A DNA stretch of 35,499 bases from Arthrobacter sp. Br18. Its GTDB lineage: Bacteria; Actinomycetota; Actinomycetes; Actinomycetales; Micrococcaceae. The stretch lies in assembly GCF_000520555.1 (NCBI RefSeq), contig NZ_KI914877.1:35307-70805 (forward strand), read 5' to 3'. The notes beneath the pieces were generated by a model. That model was given only the letters and a program-made list of their open reading frames with translations. It had not been told where the DNA came from and made no database searches. The translations under genes were made by a program, and so were the position numbers. Numbering within the stretch: the stretch's first letter is position 1; each line of letters starts with the position of its first letter. Of this stretch, positions 23,883-31,484 are shown piece after piece.

Positions 23883-24625
23883 TCCTCCTCGTAGGAGCCA
23901 CCGGACAGCTCGGACGGCGTATCACCGAGAAGCTCCTGCAGCACCGGGAGCCGATCCGTGCCCTGACACGCCCAGGTTCCGATACCGGCTGGCTGCGGGC
24001 CGCCGGCGTTGAGCTCGTGGTCGGGGACCTGAAGGACCCCGCCTCACTCGACCGAGCCTGTACCGGCGTCGACACCGTGATCACCACGGCCACGTCCATG
24101 GCACGTGGCGAACCCGATACCCTCGACACCGTCGACCGGTCCGGGAACCGGAACCTCGTCGACGCCGCGACGAAGCAGGGTGTCCGGCGGTTCGTGTTCA
24201 TCTCCGCCCTCGGAGCGAGCCCTGACAGCCCCTTGCCCCTGCTGCGCGCCAAGGCGGAAGCGGAGAACGGCCTGCGCAGGCACTCCCTCATCGCCATCGA
24301 GGACGTCGCCGCATACACCCTCGCGGCCCTACGGCATCGCGAAGCGGACAATCGGATGCTCCAGCTCGGCGGCCCCGAGGCGGTGTCCTGGCGAGCGGCA
24401 GTCACCTGCTTCGAGGAACACCTCGGACGGCCCATCGAGGTCCACACCGCTTCGCCGGGGGATCCCATCCCTGCCATGCCCGGCTTCCTCGTGGAACTGC
24501 TGACGGCACTCGACGGCTACGACTCCCCCGTCCCCATGGCCGACCTGGCGAGAACCTACGGGATCACCCCGACCACACTGGCCGACTTCGTGGCCCGTCA
24601 CGGATCCTCGTCCGTCGTGGCCTGA
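23879..24625 (+). CDS. NmrA-like NAD(P)-binding protein (atypical SDR), internally shortened
   Basis: A 248-residue atypical short-chain dehydrogenase. The N-terminal NAD(P) motif is LVGATGQLGRRI (4-15). It continues with GVDTVITTATS, NLVDAATKQGVRRFVFISALGA, and a C-terminal LGGPEAVSWRAAV ... DGYDSPVPMADLARTYGI. Relatives are about 290 residues. The expected segment after AEAENGLR (typically SGLDYTILRP followed by the substrate-pocket region) is missing, and the chain passes directly into RHSLIAIEDVAAYTLAAL. This looks like an in-frame loss of about 45 codons around 24276. Fold and activity may be affected. It is coupled to the SnoaL-like gene by a 4-base overlap. Confidence 0.83.
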   Translation: MILLVGATGQLGRRITEKLLQHREPIRALTRPGSDTGWLRAAGVELVVGDLKDPASLDRACTGVDTVITTATSMARGEPDTLDTVDRSGNRNLVDAATKQGVRRFVFISALGASPDSPLPLLRAKAEAENGLRRHSLIAIEDVAAYTLAALRHREADNRMLQLGGPEAVSWRAAVTCFEEHLGRPIEVHTASPGDPIPAMPGFLVELLTALDGYDSPVPMADLARTYGITPTTLADFVARHGSSSVVA

Positions 24626-24658
24626 CGGTGACCGGCAGCCATCGGCGTCGCCGGGCTG

Positions 24659-25372
24659 TCAGAAGGCGGCAACCACCTCGACCATGCCGTGCCTCTTGCT
24701 CGCCTCGGTGAACGGGACGGCTGACGTCATGATGCCGTAGGTACCCGGCGCCACCTGCATCGGAACGTGGAGCCAGGCCGTGTAGCGGCCCTCGGCGTCA
24801 GCTGTGACGAAGGTGTCCTCCATCGGTGAATGATCGGTCTGGTAGGGGGCGAAGAAGATCCGGAGCTGCTCCCCCGGCGCGTAGCCGGCGCCGGTGACCT
24901 TCCAGGACCGCCCGGCGATCCAGATGGACCATTCGGGCGTCACCGGTGCGCTGAAGGCAACCGACGGCGAACTGCCCGGATAGGGGGACGTGTCCGACGG
25001 TGGCTGAGCATCGGCGGGCAACGGCACGATCGGTGCGGCTGCCGGTGGTTCCTGAACCTCGGCAGGGACCGGCGCGGGTGCAGGCGGTTCGGCAGGCGGC
25101 GCGGCAGGCGGCGCGGCAGGCGGCGCGGCGGGAGGCTCGGCAGGAGGCTCGGCCTGGGCCGGTGCCGGTTCGACCGGGGGCGCCGCAGAGGACGCCGCCG
25201 GAGGAGCCACGGCAGTCGGAGGAGCCGACGTCGCAGTGTCCTCCGCCGTGGCGGTGGCATCGGCCATGCCGGTGGCCGTGGTGGCCGGATCACTGGCGGT
25301 GTCCGCCGCGGTCGCGCAGCCGTTGAGTAGCAGTGCGCTGACGGAAAGTGCCAGAAGGAGTCGCTTGGTCAA
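24659..25372 (-). CDS. Lipoprotein with Pro/Ala-rich stalk and C-terminal Ig-like domain
   Basis: A secreted protein of about 237 residues. The signal peptide KRLLLALSVSALLLNGC ends in a lipobox-like LNGC with the lipid-accepting Cys19. A Thr/Ala-rich stretch and a long Pro/Ala/Glu stalk (about 45-130) follow; part of the stalk is encoded by a 12-bp tandem repeat. The last ~85 residues form a compact domain (WSIWIAGRSWKVTGAGYAPG, then FVTADAEGRYTAWLHVP and PGTYGIM) that looks like an Ig-like surface domain. I choose TTG at 25372 since it starts directly before the signal peptide; a TTG at 25489 is possible but would bury it. It likely projects through the cell wall; ligand unknown. Confidence 0.72.
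   Translation of the reverse strand: MTKRLLLALSVSALLLNGCATAADTASDPATTATGMADATATAEDTATSAPPTAVAPPAASSAAPPVEPAPAQAEPPAEPPAAPPAAPPAAPPAEPPAPAPVPAEVQEPPAAAPIVPLPADAQPPSDTSPYPGSSPSVAFSAPVTPEWSIWIAGRSWKVTGAGYAPGEQLRIFFAPYQTDHSPMEDTFVTADAEGRYTAWLHVPMQVAPGTYGIMTSAVPFTEASKRHGMVEVVAAF
25081..25152. repeat. Six 12-bp tandem units in the lipoprotein stalk
   Basis: Six consecutive 12-bp units fill this stretch: caggcggttcgg, three exact copies of caggcggcgcgg, then cgggaggctcgg and caggaggctcgg. On the coding (minus) strand they encode PPAE/PPAA tetrapeptides. The exact central copies imply recent slippage, and copy number may vary between strains. Confidence 0.92.
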
Positions 25373-25430
25373 GGGGTCGGCCTGTTCTATGGTGGGGCTG
25401 AAGTGATTATTGAGCCTGGTGGTAATGCGG

Positions 25431-25436
25431 ATTCTA
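25431..25436 (-). promoter_or_regulatory. Candidate -10 box of the lipoprotein gene
   Basis: On the minus strand the hexamer reads TAGAAT, a good actinobacterial -10, about 59 bp upstream of the TTG at 25372. No clear -35 is visible. If used, it excludes the alternative start at 25489. The rest of the 209-bp gap (25373-25581) shows no gene. Confidence 0.33.
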
Positions 25437-25581
25437 CAGCCATCGCGAGGCCGCTCGTCGTCCTTTCCGGTCACGGTCTCGCAACACAATTCCGTGAAGC
25501 CGGGCCCGTCGGGCGACGGGGTCGGGAGGACTCACCGGGATTGCATGGCGGTCAGCGCTTCCGAGGAGTAGAAACATATCC

Positions 25582-27336
25582 ATGAGCACGACAGCCCTGG
25601 TCCTCGGCCCCATCCTGCGGTACGTCGACGAAACCTCGGCGAGCATCTGGGTGGAAACCCGGGACGCCGCATCGGTCATCGTCCGCGCAGACCGCACCTC
25701 CTGGGAGGCACGCACTTTCGCCGTCCACGGCCACCACTACTCACTGGTGGAGGCGACGGGGCTCCAGCCGGGTAGCGTCACTGCCTACACCGTGGAAATC
25801 GACGGGCTGCGGGTGTGGCCGGATCCGGAGCGGAAGCCCGCGTTTCCGGCGTCGACGATCGCCACCCGCACGCCGGGCGAACCCCTGTTGCTCGCCTTCG
25901 GGTCCTGCCGCACGAGCGTCCCCCATACCCGGGAGGGCAACATGACCCACGGCATCGATGCGATGCGCGCCTACGCGCTGTCCATGGCGCAGGGAGGCGC
26001 CTCCCGCCGGCCCGACATGATCCTCTTCCTCGGCGACCAGGTCTACGCCGACTCCACCAGCAAGGAGATGCAGCAGTTCATCCGAGGGCGGAGGGACATC
26101 GAGGAGGACCCCGGCGCCGAGCTGAAGGACTATGAGGAGTACGCCCACCTGTACAGCCTGGCCTGGTCCGACGACGCCAACCGCTGGCTGCTGTCCACCC
26201 TCCCGAGCGCCATGATCTTCGACGACCACGATATCCGCGACGACTGGAACGCCTCCACGACCTGGAAGCAGGAAATGGAGGCCACCTCCTGGTGGCAGGA
26301 CCGGATTGTCGCTGGGCTGGCGTCCTACTGGGTGTACCAGCACCTCGGCAACCTGTCGCCGGAACGGCGTGCGGAGGATGAGATCTGGCAACGGGTCGTC
26401 ACCCATTCCGACGAGGACGAACTCGACCTGGGCGACGAGCTCGATGCCTTCGCCGACCGGGCGGACAAGGACCCCGCCAGCTACCGGTGGAGCTATTTCC
26501 GCGACTTCGATGACACGCGCCTGATCGTGGTCGACTCTCGGGTGTCACGCGTGCTGACACCCGATGCGCGCGCCCTGCTCAACGAGGAGGAGACGGCCTG
26601 GCTGGACAGCAAGATGGTGGGGGGCTTCCGGCACCTGCTGGTGGGAACCTCGCTGCCGTTCCTGCTGCCGCTGGGACTGCACCACATCGAGTCATGGGAC
26701 GAGGCCCTCGCGCAGGGTGCGTGGGGCAGGCTGGGCGCACGACTGGGCGAGAAGCTGCGGCAGGGCATGGATCTTGAGCACTGGGCTGCCTTCCAGAACA
26801 GTTTTCGTGCCGTGGCCCTCATGGCGACGGAGGTGGCGGACGGCAAGCGTGGACCTGCCCCGGAGACGGTCACCTTCCTGTCGGGAGATGTCCACTTCTC
26901 GTACGTCGCGGAGGTGGACAGGACTTCGGGCAGCCGCATCCTCCAGGCGGTCTGCTCCCCCATCCGCAATCCGCTGCCCCGGCTCCTGCGTTCCTCCACC
27001 GCCATCCTGTCCTACGGTGTCGCAGCACCGCTCGGGGCGCTCGTGGCACGCTCCGTGAAGGTTCCCGACCCGCCGTTTCGCTGGCGGAACATTCGGGGGC
27101 CGTGGTTCGACAACAATCTGGCCGCGCTGGAGGACACCCCTGAGGGGCTCACTCTGTCGTGGCAGACGGGAACCGTGGACGACGGCGACCATCTCCACCC
27201 CGGGCTGAAGGAGGTCGCCGCGATGACTGTGCCGGCGCGTGGGACTGTCGACGAGGTGCCGGGAGGGGACGCGGTGCCGGAGGTAGCCCTCCCGGCCCAC
27301 AAGGCCGCACGGGCGCACAGAGGAAGGCGGCGGTAG
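25582..27336 (+). CDS. PhoD-like metallophosphatase
   Basis: A 584-residue protein of the alkaline phosphatase D family. An N-terminal beta-sandwich-like part (1-100) is followed by the metallophosphatase core: AFGSC (105-109), FLGDQVYADS with Asp152, FDDHDIRDDWN with Asp214/Asp215/His216, and SGDVHFSYVAEV late in the chain. No signal peptide is seen, so unlike secreted PhoD it is probably cytoplasmic. It should hydrolyse phosphate mono- or diesters with a metal centre; the true substrate is open. GAGGAG lies 13 bases before the ATG, a rather long spacing. The DNA ligase start is only five bases after its stop. Confidence 0.85.
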   Translation: MSTTALVLGPILRYVDETSASIWVETRDAASVIVRADRTSWEARTFAVHGHHYSLVEATGLQPGSVTAYTVEIDGLRVWPDPERKPAFPASTIATRTPGEPLLLAFGSCRTSVPHTREGNMTHGIDAMRAYALSMAQGGASRRPDMILFLGDQVYADSTSKEMQQFIRGRRDIEEDPGAELKDYEEYAHLYSLAWSDDANRWLLSTLPSAMIFDDHDIRDDWNASTTWKQEMEATSWWQDRIVAGLASYWVYQHLGNLSPERRAEDEIWQRVVTHSDEDELDLGDELDAFADRADKDPASYRWSYFRDFDDTRLIVVDSRVSRVLTPDARALLNEEETAWLDSKMVGGFRHLLVGTSLPFLLPLGLHHIESWDEALAQGAWGRLGARLGEKLRQGMDLEHWAAFQNSFRAVALMATEVADGKRGPAPETVTFLSGDVHFSYVAEVDRTSGSRILQAVCSPIRNPLPRLLRSSTAILSYGVAAPLGALVARSVKVPDPPFRWRNIRGPWFDNNLAALEDTPEGLTLSWQTGTVDDGDHLHPGLKEVAAMTVPARGTVDEVPGGDAVPEVALPAHKAARAHRGRRR

Positions 27337-27341
27337 GAACC

Positions 27342-28469
27342 ATGCGCCTTCCCGTGATGCCGCCCGTCGCCCCGATGCTCGCGAAATCAGTGCCGGCGAT
27401 TCCTGCAGGTCCGCTGTGCTTCGAACCGAAGTGGGACGGGTTCCGGGCCCTGATCTTCCGCGACGGTGCCGAAGTGGAGATCGGGTCCCGGAACGGCAAG
27501 CCCCTGACGCGCTACTTTCCCGAACTTGTCGCTGCGCTGAAGGACAACCTGCCCGATCGCTGTGTCCTCGACGGCGAGATCGTGCTCGCGGTCGGCGGAC
27601 GGCTCGAGTTCGAGGTGCTTCAGCAACGGATCCACCCGGCAGCCAGCCGCGTGGCCCTGCTGGCAGAGGAAACCCCCGCCGGGTTCGTCGCCTTCGACCT
27701 GCTCGCCAGCGGCAGCGAGGACCATACGCGGAAACCCTTCAGCGAGCGCCGCGCGCTTCTTGAGGAAGTGCTGGCCGCGTCCCGGCCGCCCATCTACCTC
27801 ACGCCGGCAACGGAGAATTCGGAGGTGGCGAAGCGGTGGTTCGCGGAGTTCGAAGGCGCCGGACTGGACGGCATCGTCGCAAAGCCGCTCGACGGCACCT
27901 ATGCGCCCAACAAGCGGGCCATGTTCAAGATCAAGCATGAGAGGACCGCCGACTGCGTGGTGGCCGGTTACCGTCCGCACAAGTCCGACGATGCGAGCAT
28001 CGGCTCCCTGCTGCTCGGCCTGTACTCCGGCGACGGCGGACTGGCGGCTGTGGGCGTCGTGAGCGCTTTCCCGGCCGCGCGTCGGAAGGAGCTGTTCGCC
28101 GAGCTGCAACCGTTGGTCACCGCTCCCGACGATCATCCGTGGTCCCCGGCCAGGGAACCCGGCGGTGGCCGTACACCGCTCGATGCCGAAGGCAGCCGGT
28201 GGTCGGGCGGCAAGGACCTCTCCTTCGTCGCGCTGCGCCCGGAGCGCGTGGTCGAAGTCCGCTACGACCATTTGGAGGGCGATCGTTTCCGCCACACCGC
28301 CCAGTTCAGCCGGTGGAGGCCGGACCGCGACCCTGCGTCCTGCACCTACGCCCAGCTCGAGGAGGCGCTCACCTTCGACCTCACAGAGTTCCTGACGAAC
28401 CGACCCCGGCGCTCAGCCACCGACAGCGGCAGCGGTACCGCTCAGGGCGACAGCGATACCGCCGAATAG
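27342..28469 (+). CDS. ATP-dependent DNA ligase (LigC type)
   Basis: A 375-residue ATP-dependent DNA ligase. The nucleotidyl-transfer lysine is Lys30 in EPKWDGFRAL (KxDG motif). Further motifs are CVLDGEIV (motif III area FVAFDLLA follows), GLDGIVAKPL (motif IV) and MFKIKHERTADCVV (motif V). An OB-fold domain covers about 205-350. There is no polymerase or phosphoesterase domain, so it is LigC-like rather than LigD. Family members seal nicks in repair. The ribosome site AGGA overlaps the stop of the PhoD-like gene, so the two are coupled. The last 28 bases overlap the convergent M50 gene. No ku gene is in the window. Confidence 0.92.
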   Translation: MRLPVMPPVAPMLAKSVPAIPAGPLCFEPKWDGFRALIFRDGAEVEIGSRNGKPLTRYFPELVAALKDNLPDRCVLDGEIVLAVGGRLEFEVLQQRIHPAASRVALLAEETPAGFVAFDLLASGSEDHTRKPFSERRALLEEVLAASRPPIYLTPATENSEVAKRWFAEFEGAGLDGIVAKPLDGTYAPNKRAMFKIKHERTADCVVAGYRPHKSDDASIGSLLLGLYSGDGGLAAVGVVSAFPAARRKELFAELQPLVTAPDDHPWSPAREPGGGRTPLDAEGSRWSGGKDLSFVALRPERVVEVRYDHLEGDRFRHTAQFSRWRPDRDPASCTYAQLEEALTFDLTEFLTNRPRRSATDSGSGTAQGDSDTAE

Positions 28470-29200
28470 AGGAAACCCGCTGCCCCGGCGAGACAGGCCC
28501 CGATCACGCAGGCGAAAAGACCGAGCCAGACGACGGCGGGAACGCCGCTGCGCTGGGCAAGGAGGTATGCGTCCGAGGAGGCGAGTTCCGCACGGCTGCG
28601 CAGGTGGACCCGCGTCACCTTGAACCAGTCCTTCACGGCGCCGACGAGGAGCGCAACGCCCGTTGACAGTGCCGCGTAACCGGTCAGCTGGGGGCCGGCG
28701 TACCAGACGAGCGCCGTCGAGAGCCCCACCAGCAGCCCGGCGACCACGAATCCCTGCAGGTTACGGATGAGGAAGACCAGCGCAAGAAGCACCAGGGCGC
28801 CGAGGGACAGTGCCACCGACGCGGCCCCGGAAACAGCGGCGCCCACCAGCGCCACCCCCACAAGGGCCGGCACCGGGTACCCCCAGAACGCCGTCCACAC
28901 CGCGCGCCAACCGCCCCTCCCCCGGGTCATGGTGACGCCCGAGTGGTTGAACCGCAGCTCGATCCCGCTCACGCGCTGCAGCGACACCAGGGCGGCAACC
29001 GCGTGTCCGAGCTCGTGGACAGTGGTCACGAACAGACCGAAGTAACGCCAGGATGCCGCAGGCAGCGACAGCGCGACGGCGGACCCGAGGATCGCGGCAA
29101 GCTGCAGTGCGCCGATGGCCGGCGCCGGAACCAGCGAGAAACCCCCCACGATGAGCCCCCACCACGTGGAGGCGAAGTCGGTCATGGACAAATCGGTCAT
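28442..29200 (-). CDS. M50 family membrane metallopeptidase (M50B-like)
   Basis: A membrane protein of about 252 residues. The zinc motif HELGH lies in VTTVHELGHAVAALVSLQ near residue 65. About six further hydrophobic spans follow, including GALVLLALVFLIRNLQGFVVAG. It lacks the PDZ and CBS domains of regulatory site-2 proteases and fits the M50B-like group common in actinobacteria. I use ATG 29200; another ATG at 29185 is possible and neither has a clear ribosome site. It lies 31 bp downstream of kynU on the same strand, and its 3' end overlaps the ligase gene by 28 bases. The substrate is unknown. Confidence 0.82.
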   Translation of the reverse strand: MTDLSMTDFASTWWGLIVGGFSLVPAPAIGALQLAAILGSAVALSLPAASWRYFGLFVTTVHELGHAVAALVSLQRVSGIELRFNHSGVTMTRGRGGWRAVWTAFWGYPVPALVGVALVGAAVSGAASVALSLGALVLLALVFLIRNLQGFVVAGLLVGLSTALVWYAGPQLTGYAALSTGVALLVGAVKDWFKVTRVHLRSRAELASSDAYLLAQRSGVPAVVWLGLFACVIGACLAGAAGFLYSAVSLSP

Positions 29201-29231
29201 GAAGCGTGCACGTTTCCGGGAAGCAAGAGAG

Positions 29232-30455
29232 CTAGTTCCTGCCCATTCGTTCGGCGATGCTGCGAACGCCGCGCAGGGTCTCCTCGAAGGAAGTCGACAG
29301 CGGCGACAGTCCCAGGCGTATTCCGGAGGGATTCCGGTAGTCCGGAATGACGCCGGCTGCCCACAGCTCGGGCACCATGTCCGCGAAGCCGGGGTGGTCG
29401 ATGGTGATGTGGCCGCCGCGCTGCCCTGCGGTTCGGGGAGAAGCCACCACCACGCCGTGATTGCCGAGCAGTTCATCCACCGCCCGGACGGCGAAGTCGG
29501 TCAGGGCCATCGATTTTGCCCGGACCTCTGCCATTCCCGCCTCAGCCAGGACTCCCAGCATGTCCTGCATGGCGAGCATTCCCACGATGGGCGGTGTTCC
29601 CGAGACGATCCTCCGGATACCCTCTGCGGGCTCATAGGACCCGCCCATAGCGAACGGATCGGCGCTGCCCAGCCAGCCCTGGATGGGCTGGGAGAAGTTC
29701 GGAAGGTGCCGCGATGCGATATACGCCCAGGCGGGAGCGCCGGGACCACCATTGAGGTACTTGTAACTGCAGCCGGTCGCGTAATCGACGCCCCAGGAGT
29801 CGAGCTCCGCCGGCACGGAACCCACCGAGTGGCTGAGATCCCACAGCGCCAGCGCTCCGGCGGCGTGGACAGCAGCCGTGATGCCGGGCACGTCGGCGCA
29901 GTGCCCGGATCGGTACGCGACGTGGCTCAGCACCACGAGCGCGGTCGCCGGTCCGACGGCGCCCGTCACCCCGGCAACGGTGGCTCCGGCGTCGTACTGC
30001 GTGTCCAGCCACCGGATGGTGAGGCCGCACTCGCGCGCGATCCCCTCCATGATGAAGCGGTCGGTGGGGAAGTTGTCGCGGTCGATCACGATTTCCGAAC
30101 GTCCCGGACGGGCAGATATCGCGGCGCGTGCCAGTTTGTAGAGGAGGACACTCGTGGAATCCGCCACGATGCACTGGCCCGGGGCCGCGCCGAGTGCCAC
30201 TTCTCCCAGCAGGTCGCCGATCCGCTCCGGAAGCGACAGCCAGCCCTCGTCCCACCCCCGGATCAGCCGCCCGGCCCACTGCGAGCGCACGAAGTCCGAC
30301 AGCGTGTCGGGCGTTGTCGCCAGCGGCCGGCCGAGGGAGTTTCCGTCGAGATACGCGACGACGTCGCTTTCCTCGGCGGTCAGGAAGCGCTTGCGGAAGT
30401 CGGCCAGGGGGTCCTGGGAGTCGAGCTCGCGAGCCAGGAGCAGCAGGTCCATCAT
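29232..30455 (-). CDS. kynU: Kynureninase
   Basis: A 407-residue fold-type I PLP enzyme that cleaves kynurenine (or 3-hydroxykynurenine) to anthranilate (or 3-hydroxyanthranilate) and alanine. Key segments are YLDGNSLGRPL (35-45), the FPTD motif (129-132), LWDLSHSVGS with the PLP-ring Asp206, and SYKYLNGGPG with the PLP-binding Lys232. Length is normal for KynU. The start is the first of two adjacent ATG codons at 30455/30452; no strong ribosome site is seen. No tryptophan dioxygenase or kynurenine formamidase gene lies in the window, so the pathway must be completed elsewhere. It is 9 bp downstream of the MaoC gene stop on the same strand. Confidence 0.93.
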   Translation of the reverse strand: MMDLLLLARELDSQDPLADFRKRFLTAEESDVVAYLDGNSLGRPLATTPDTLSDFVRSQWAGRLIRGWDEGWLSLPERIGDLLGEVALGAAPGQCIVADSTSVLLYKLARAAISARPGRSEIVIDRDNFPTDRFIMEGIARECGLTIRWLDTQYDAGATVAGVTGAVGPATALVVLSHVAYRSGHCADVPGITAAVHAAGALALWDLSHSVGSVPAELDSWGVDYATGCSYKYLNGGPGAPAWAYIASRHLPNFSQPIQGWLGSADPFAMGGSYEPAEGIRRIVSGTPPIVGMLAMQDMLGVLAEAGMAEVRAKSMALTDFAVRAVDELLGNHGVVVASPRTAGQRGGHITIDHPGFADMVPELWAAGVIPDYRNPSGIRLGLSPLSTSFEETLRGVRSIAERMGRN

Positions 30456-30464
30456 CTGCCCAGT

Positions 30465-31484
30465 CTAGGCGGAGCGCTCCACGCGGCCGGTGAAGTGCGG
30501 CCGGCTCCTCTCCCGTGACCAGCCGACGATGTCGGTCCGGACTCGGCCGGCTGGTGTGACGTCAGGGTGGGCGCTTCCGGTCCCGCCGGCGCCGCCGGGC
30601 CTGCTGCGCCCTGGTAACCCTGACTCCGGGAGCTGCTTCCCCTCCCGCGGTGTGCCCTGCAGGTTTCCGGATGGAGTTGCATCGGTGAACGCGACGGCCA
30701 CCATGCCCGGCAGGAGCACAGGGGTTGCGAAGTCGATGCTCCAGCGCAGGTCGTCGGTGGGGCCGGGGCAGGCCTGGGCGAGCATGCGGGCCGCAAGGTA
30801 CATGCCGTGCGCGATGGACCGCTTCATGCCGAGTGCCTTCGCCGAGAAGGCGCTGAGGTGGATGGGGTTCCAGTCCCCCGAGACGGCGGCATAGCGCCGT
30901 CCTGCACTGCCGTCGAACCGCCAGACGGCCGTGGGTACGGGCGGCGCGAACGGCGTCTCGGCCGGGCGGTCCGGCGTCGGTGTGTCAGCGGTAGCGGGTA
31001 GCAGCACGCTGCGCGTCAGGTAGACCGAGCGTCCGGTCCAGACAGGGACACCCTCCACCGACACCTCGGTGACGACGTCCACCTGCGTACCCGCACGATG
31101 GGCCCGAAGGTTCTCCGCGGACGCGACGATGTCCAGCCGCTCCGACACCGCGATACTCCTTGACTGCTGCACCGTGTTGCCCAGGTGCACCATGCCGAGC
31201 AGCGGCAGCGGGAAATCGGGCCGTGCCAGCAGGCTCATCGCGACCGGGAAGGCGACCGCGTGCACGTAGGCGGACGGCAGCGTGTCCCGTGCGGGCTCGC
31301 CCAGCAGGTGCTGGAACGCGGTCAGCGCCCGCGCCTCCACGCGTACGCCGTCGGCCCGGTACCGTATCTCGGGCACAGTCAGGGGCACGGCCGCGCCACG
31401 GAAACGGCGCCGCGCCGCAAGGAGCACCGCGTCCCGGTACAGCGCGGGCAGGCCAGGAACCTGCCGGAGGACTACCTCGCTCAT
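30465..31484 (-). CDS. MaoC-type (double hot dog) enoyl-CoA hydratase
   Basis: A 339-residue protein with an N-terminal hot-dog-like half (about 40-170) and a C-terminal MaoC domain carrying the hydratase-2 motif SGDWNPIHLSAFSAKALGM (Asp and His catalytic). It resembles HtdX of Mycobacterium, which hydrates trans-2-enoyl thioesters to R-3-hydroxyacyl thioesters. Between VAVAFTDATP and DIVGWSRERSRPHFTGRV is a Gly/Pro-rich insertion of about 45 residues that interrupts the last strands of the fold. The ATG at 31484 overlaps the FabG4 stop (ATGA). It forms an operon with the ketoreductase and thiolase genes. Confidence 0.83.
   Translation of the reverse strand: MSEVVLRQVPGLPALYRDAVLLAARRRFRGAAVPLTVPEIRYRADGVRVEARALTAFQHLLGEPARDTLPSAYVHAVAFPVAMSLLARPDFPLPLLGMVHLGNTVQQSRSIAVSERLDIVASAENLRAHRAGTQVDVVTEVSVEGVPVWTGRSVYLTRSVLLPATADTPTPDRPAETPFAPPVPTAVWRFDGSAGRRYAAVSGDWNPIHLSAFSAKALGMKRSIAHGMYLAARMLAQACPGPTDDLRWSIDFATPVLLPGMVAVAFTDATPSGNLQGTPREGKQLPESGLPGRSRPGGAGGTGSAHPDVTPAGRVRTDIVGWSRERSRPHFTGRVERSA

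Noticed and set aside
14405-24625. The TetR/oxidoreductase block as a biosynthetic gene cluster, because of the SnoaL-like protein and ABC transporter
   Set aside because: No polyketide synthase, peptide synthetase, terpene cyclase or other core synthetic enzyme is present.
29115-30518. A 467-codon open frame on the plus strand opposite kynureninase
   Set aside because: Kynureninase is unambiguous on the other strand. The antisense frame has no domain and no ribosome site.
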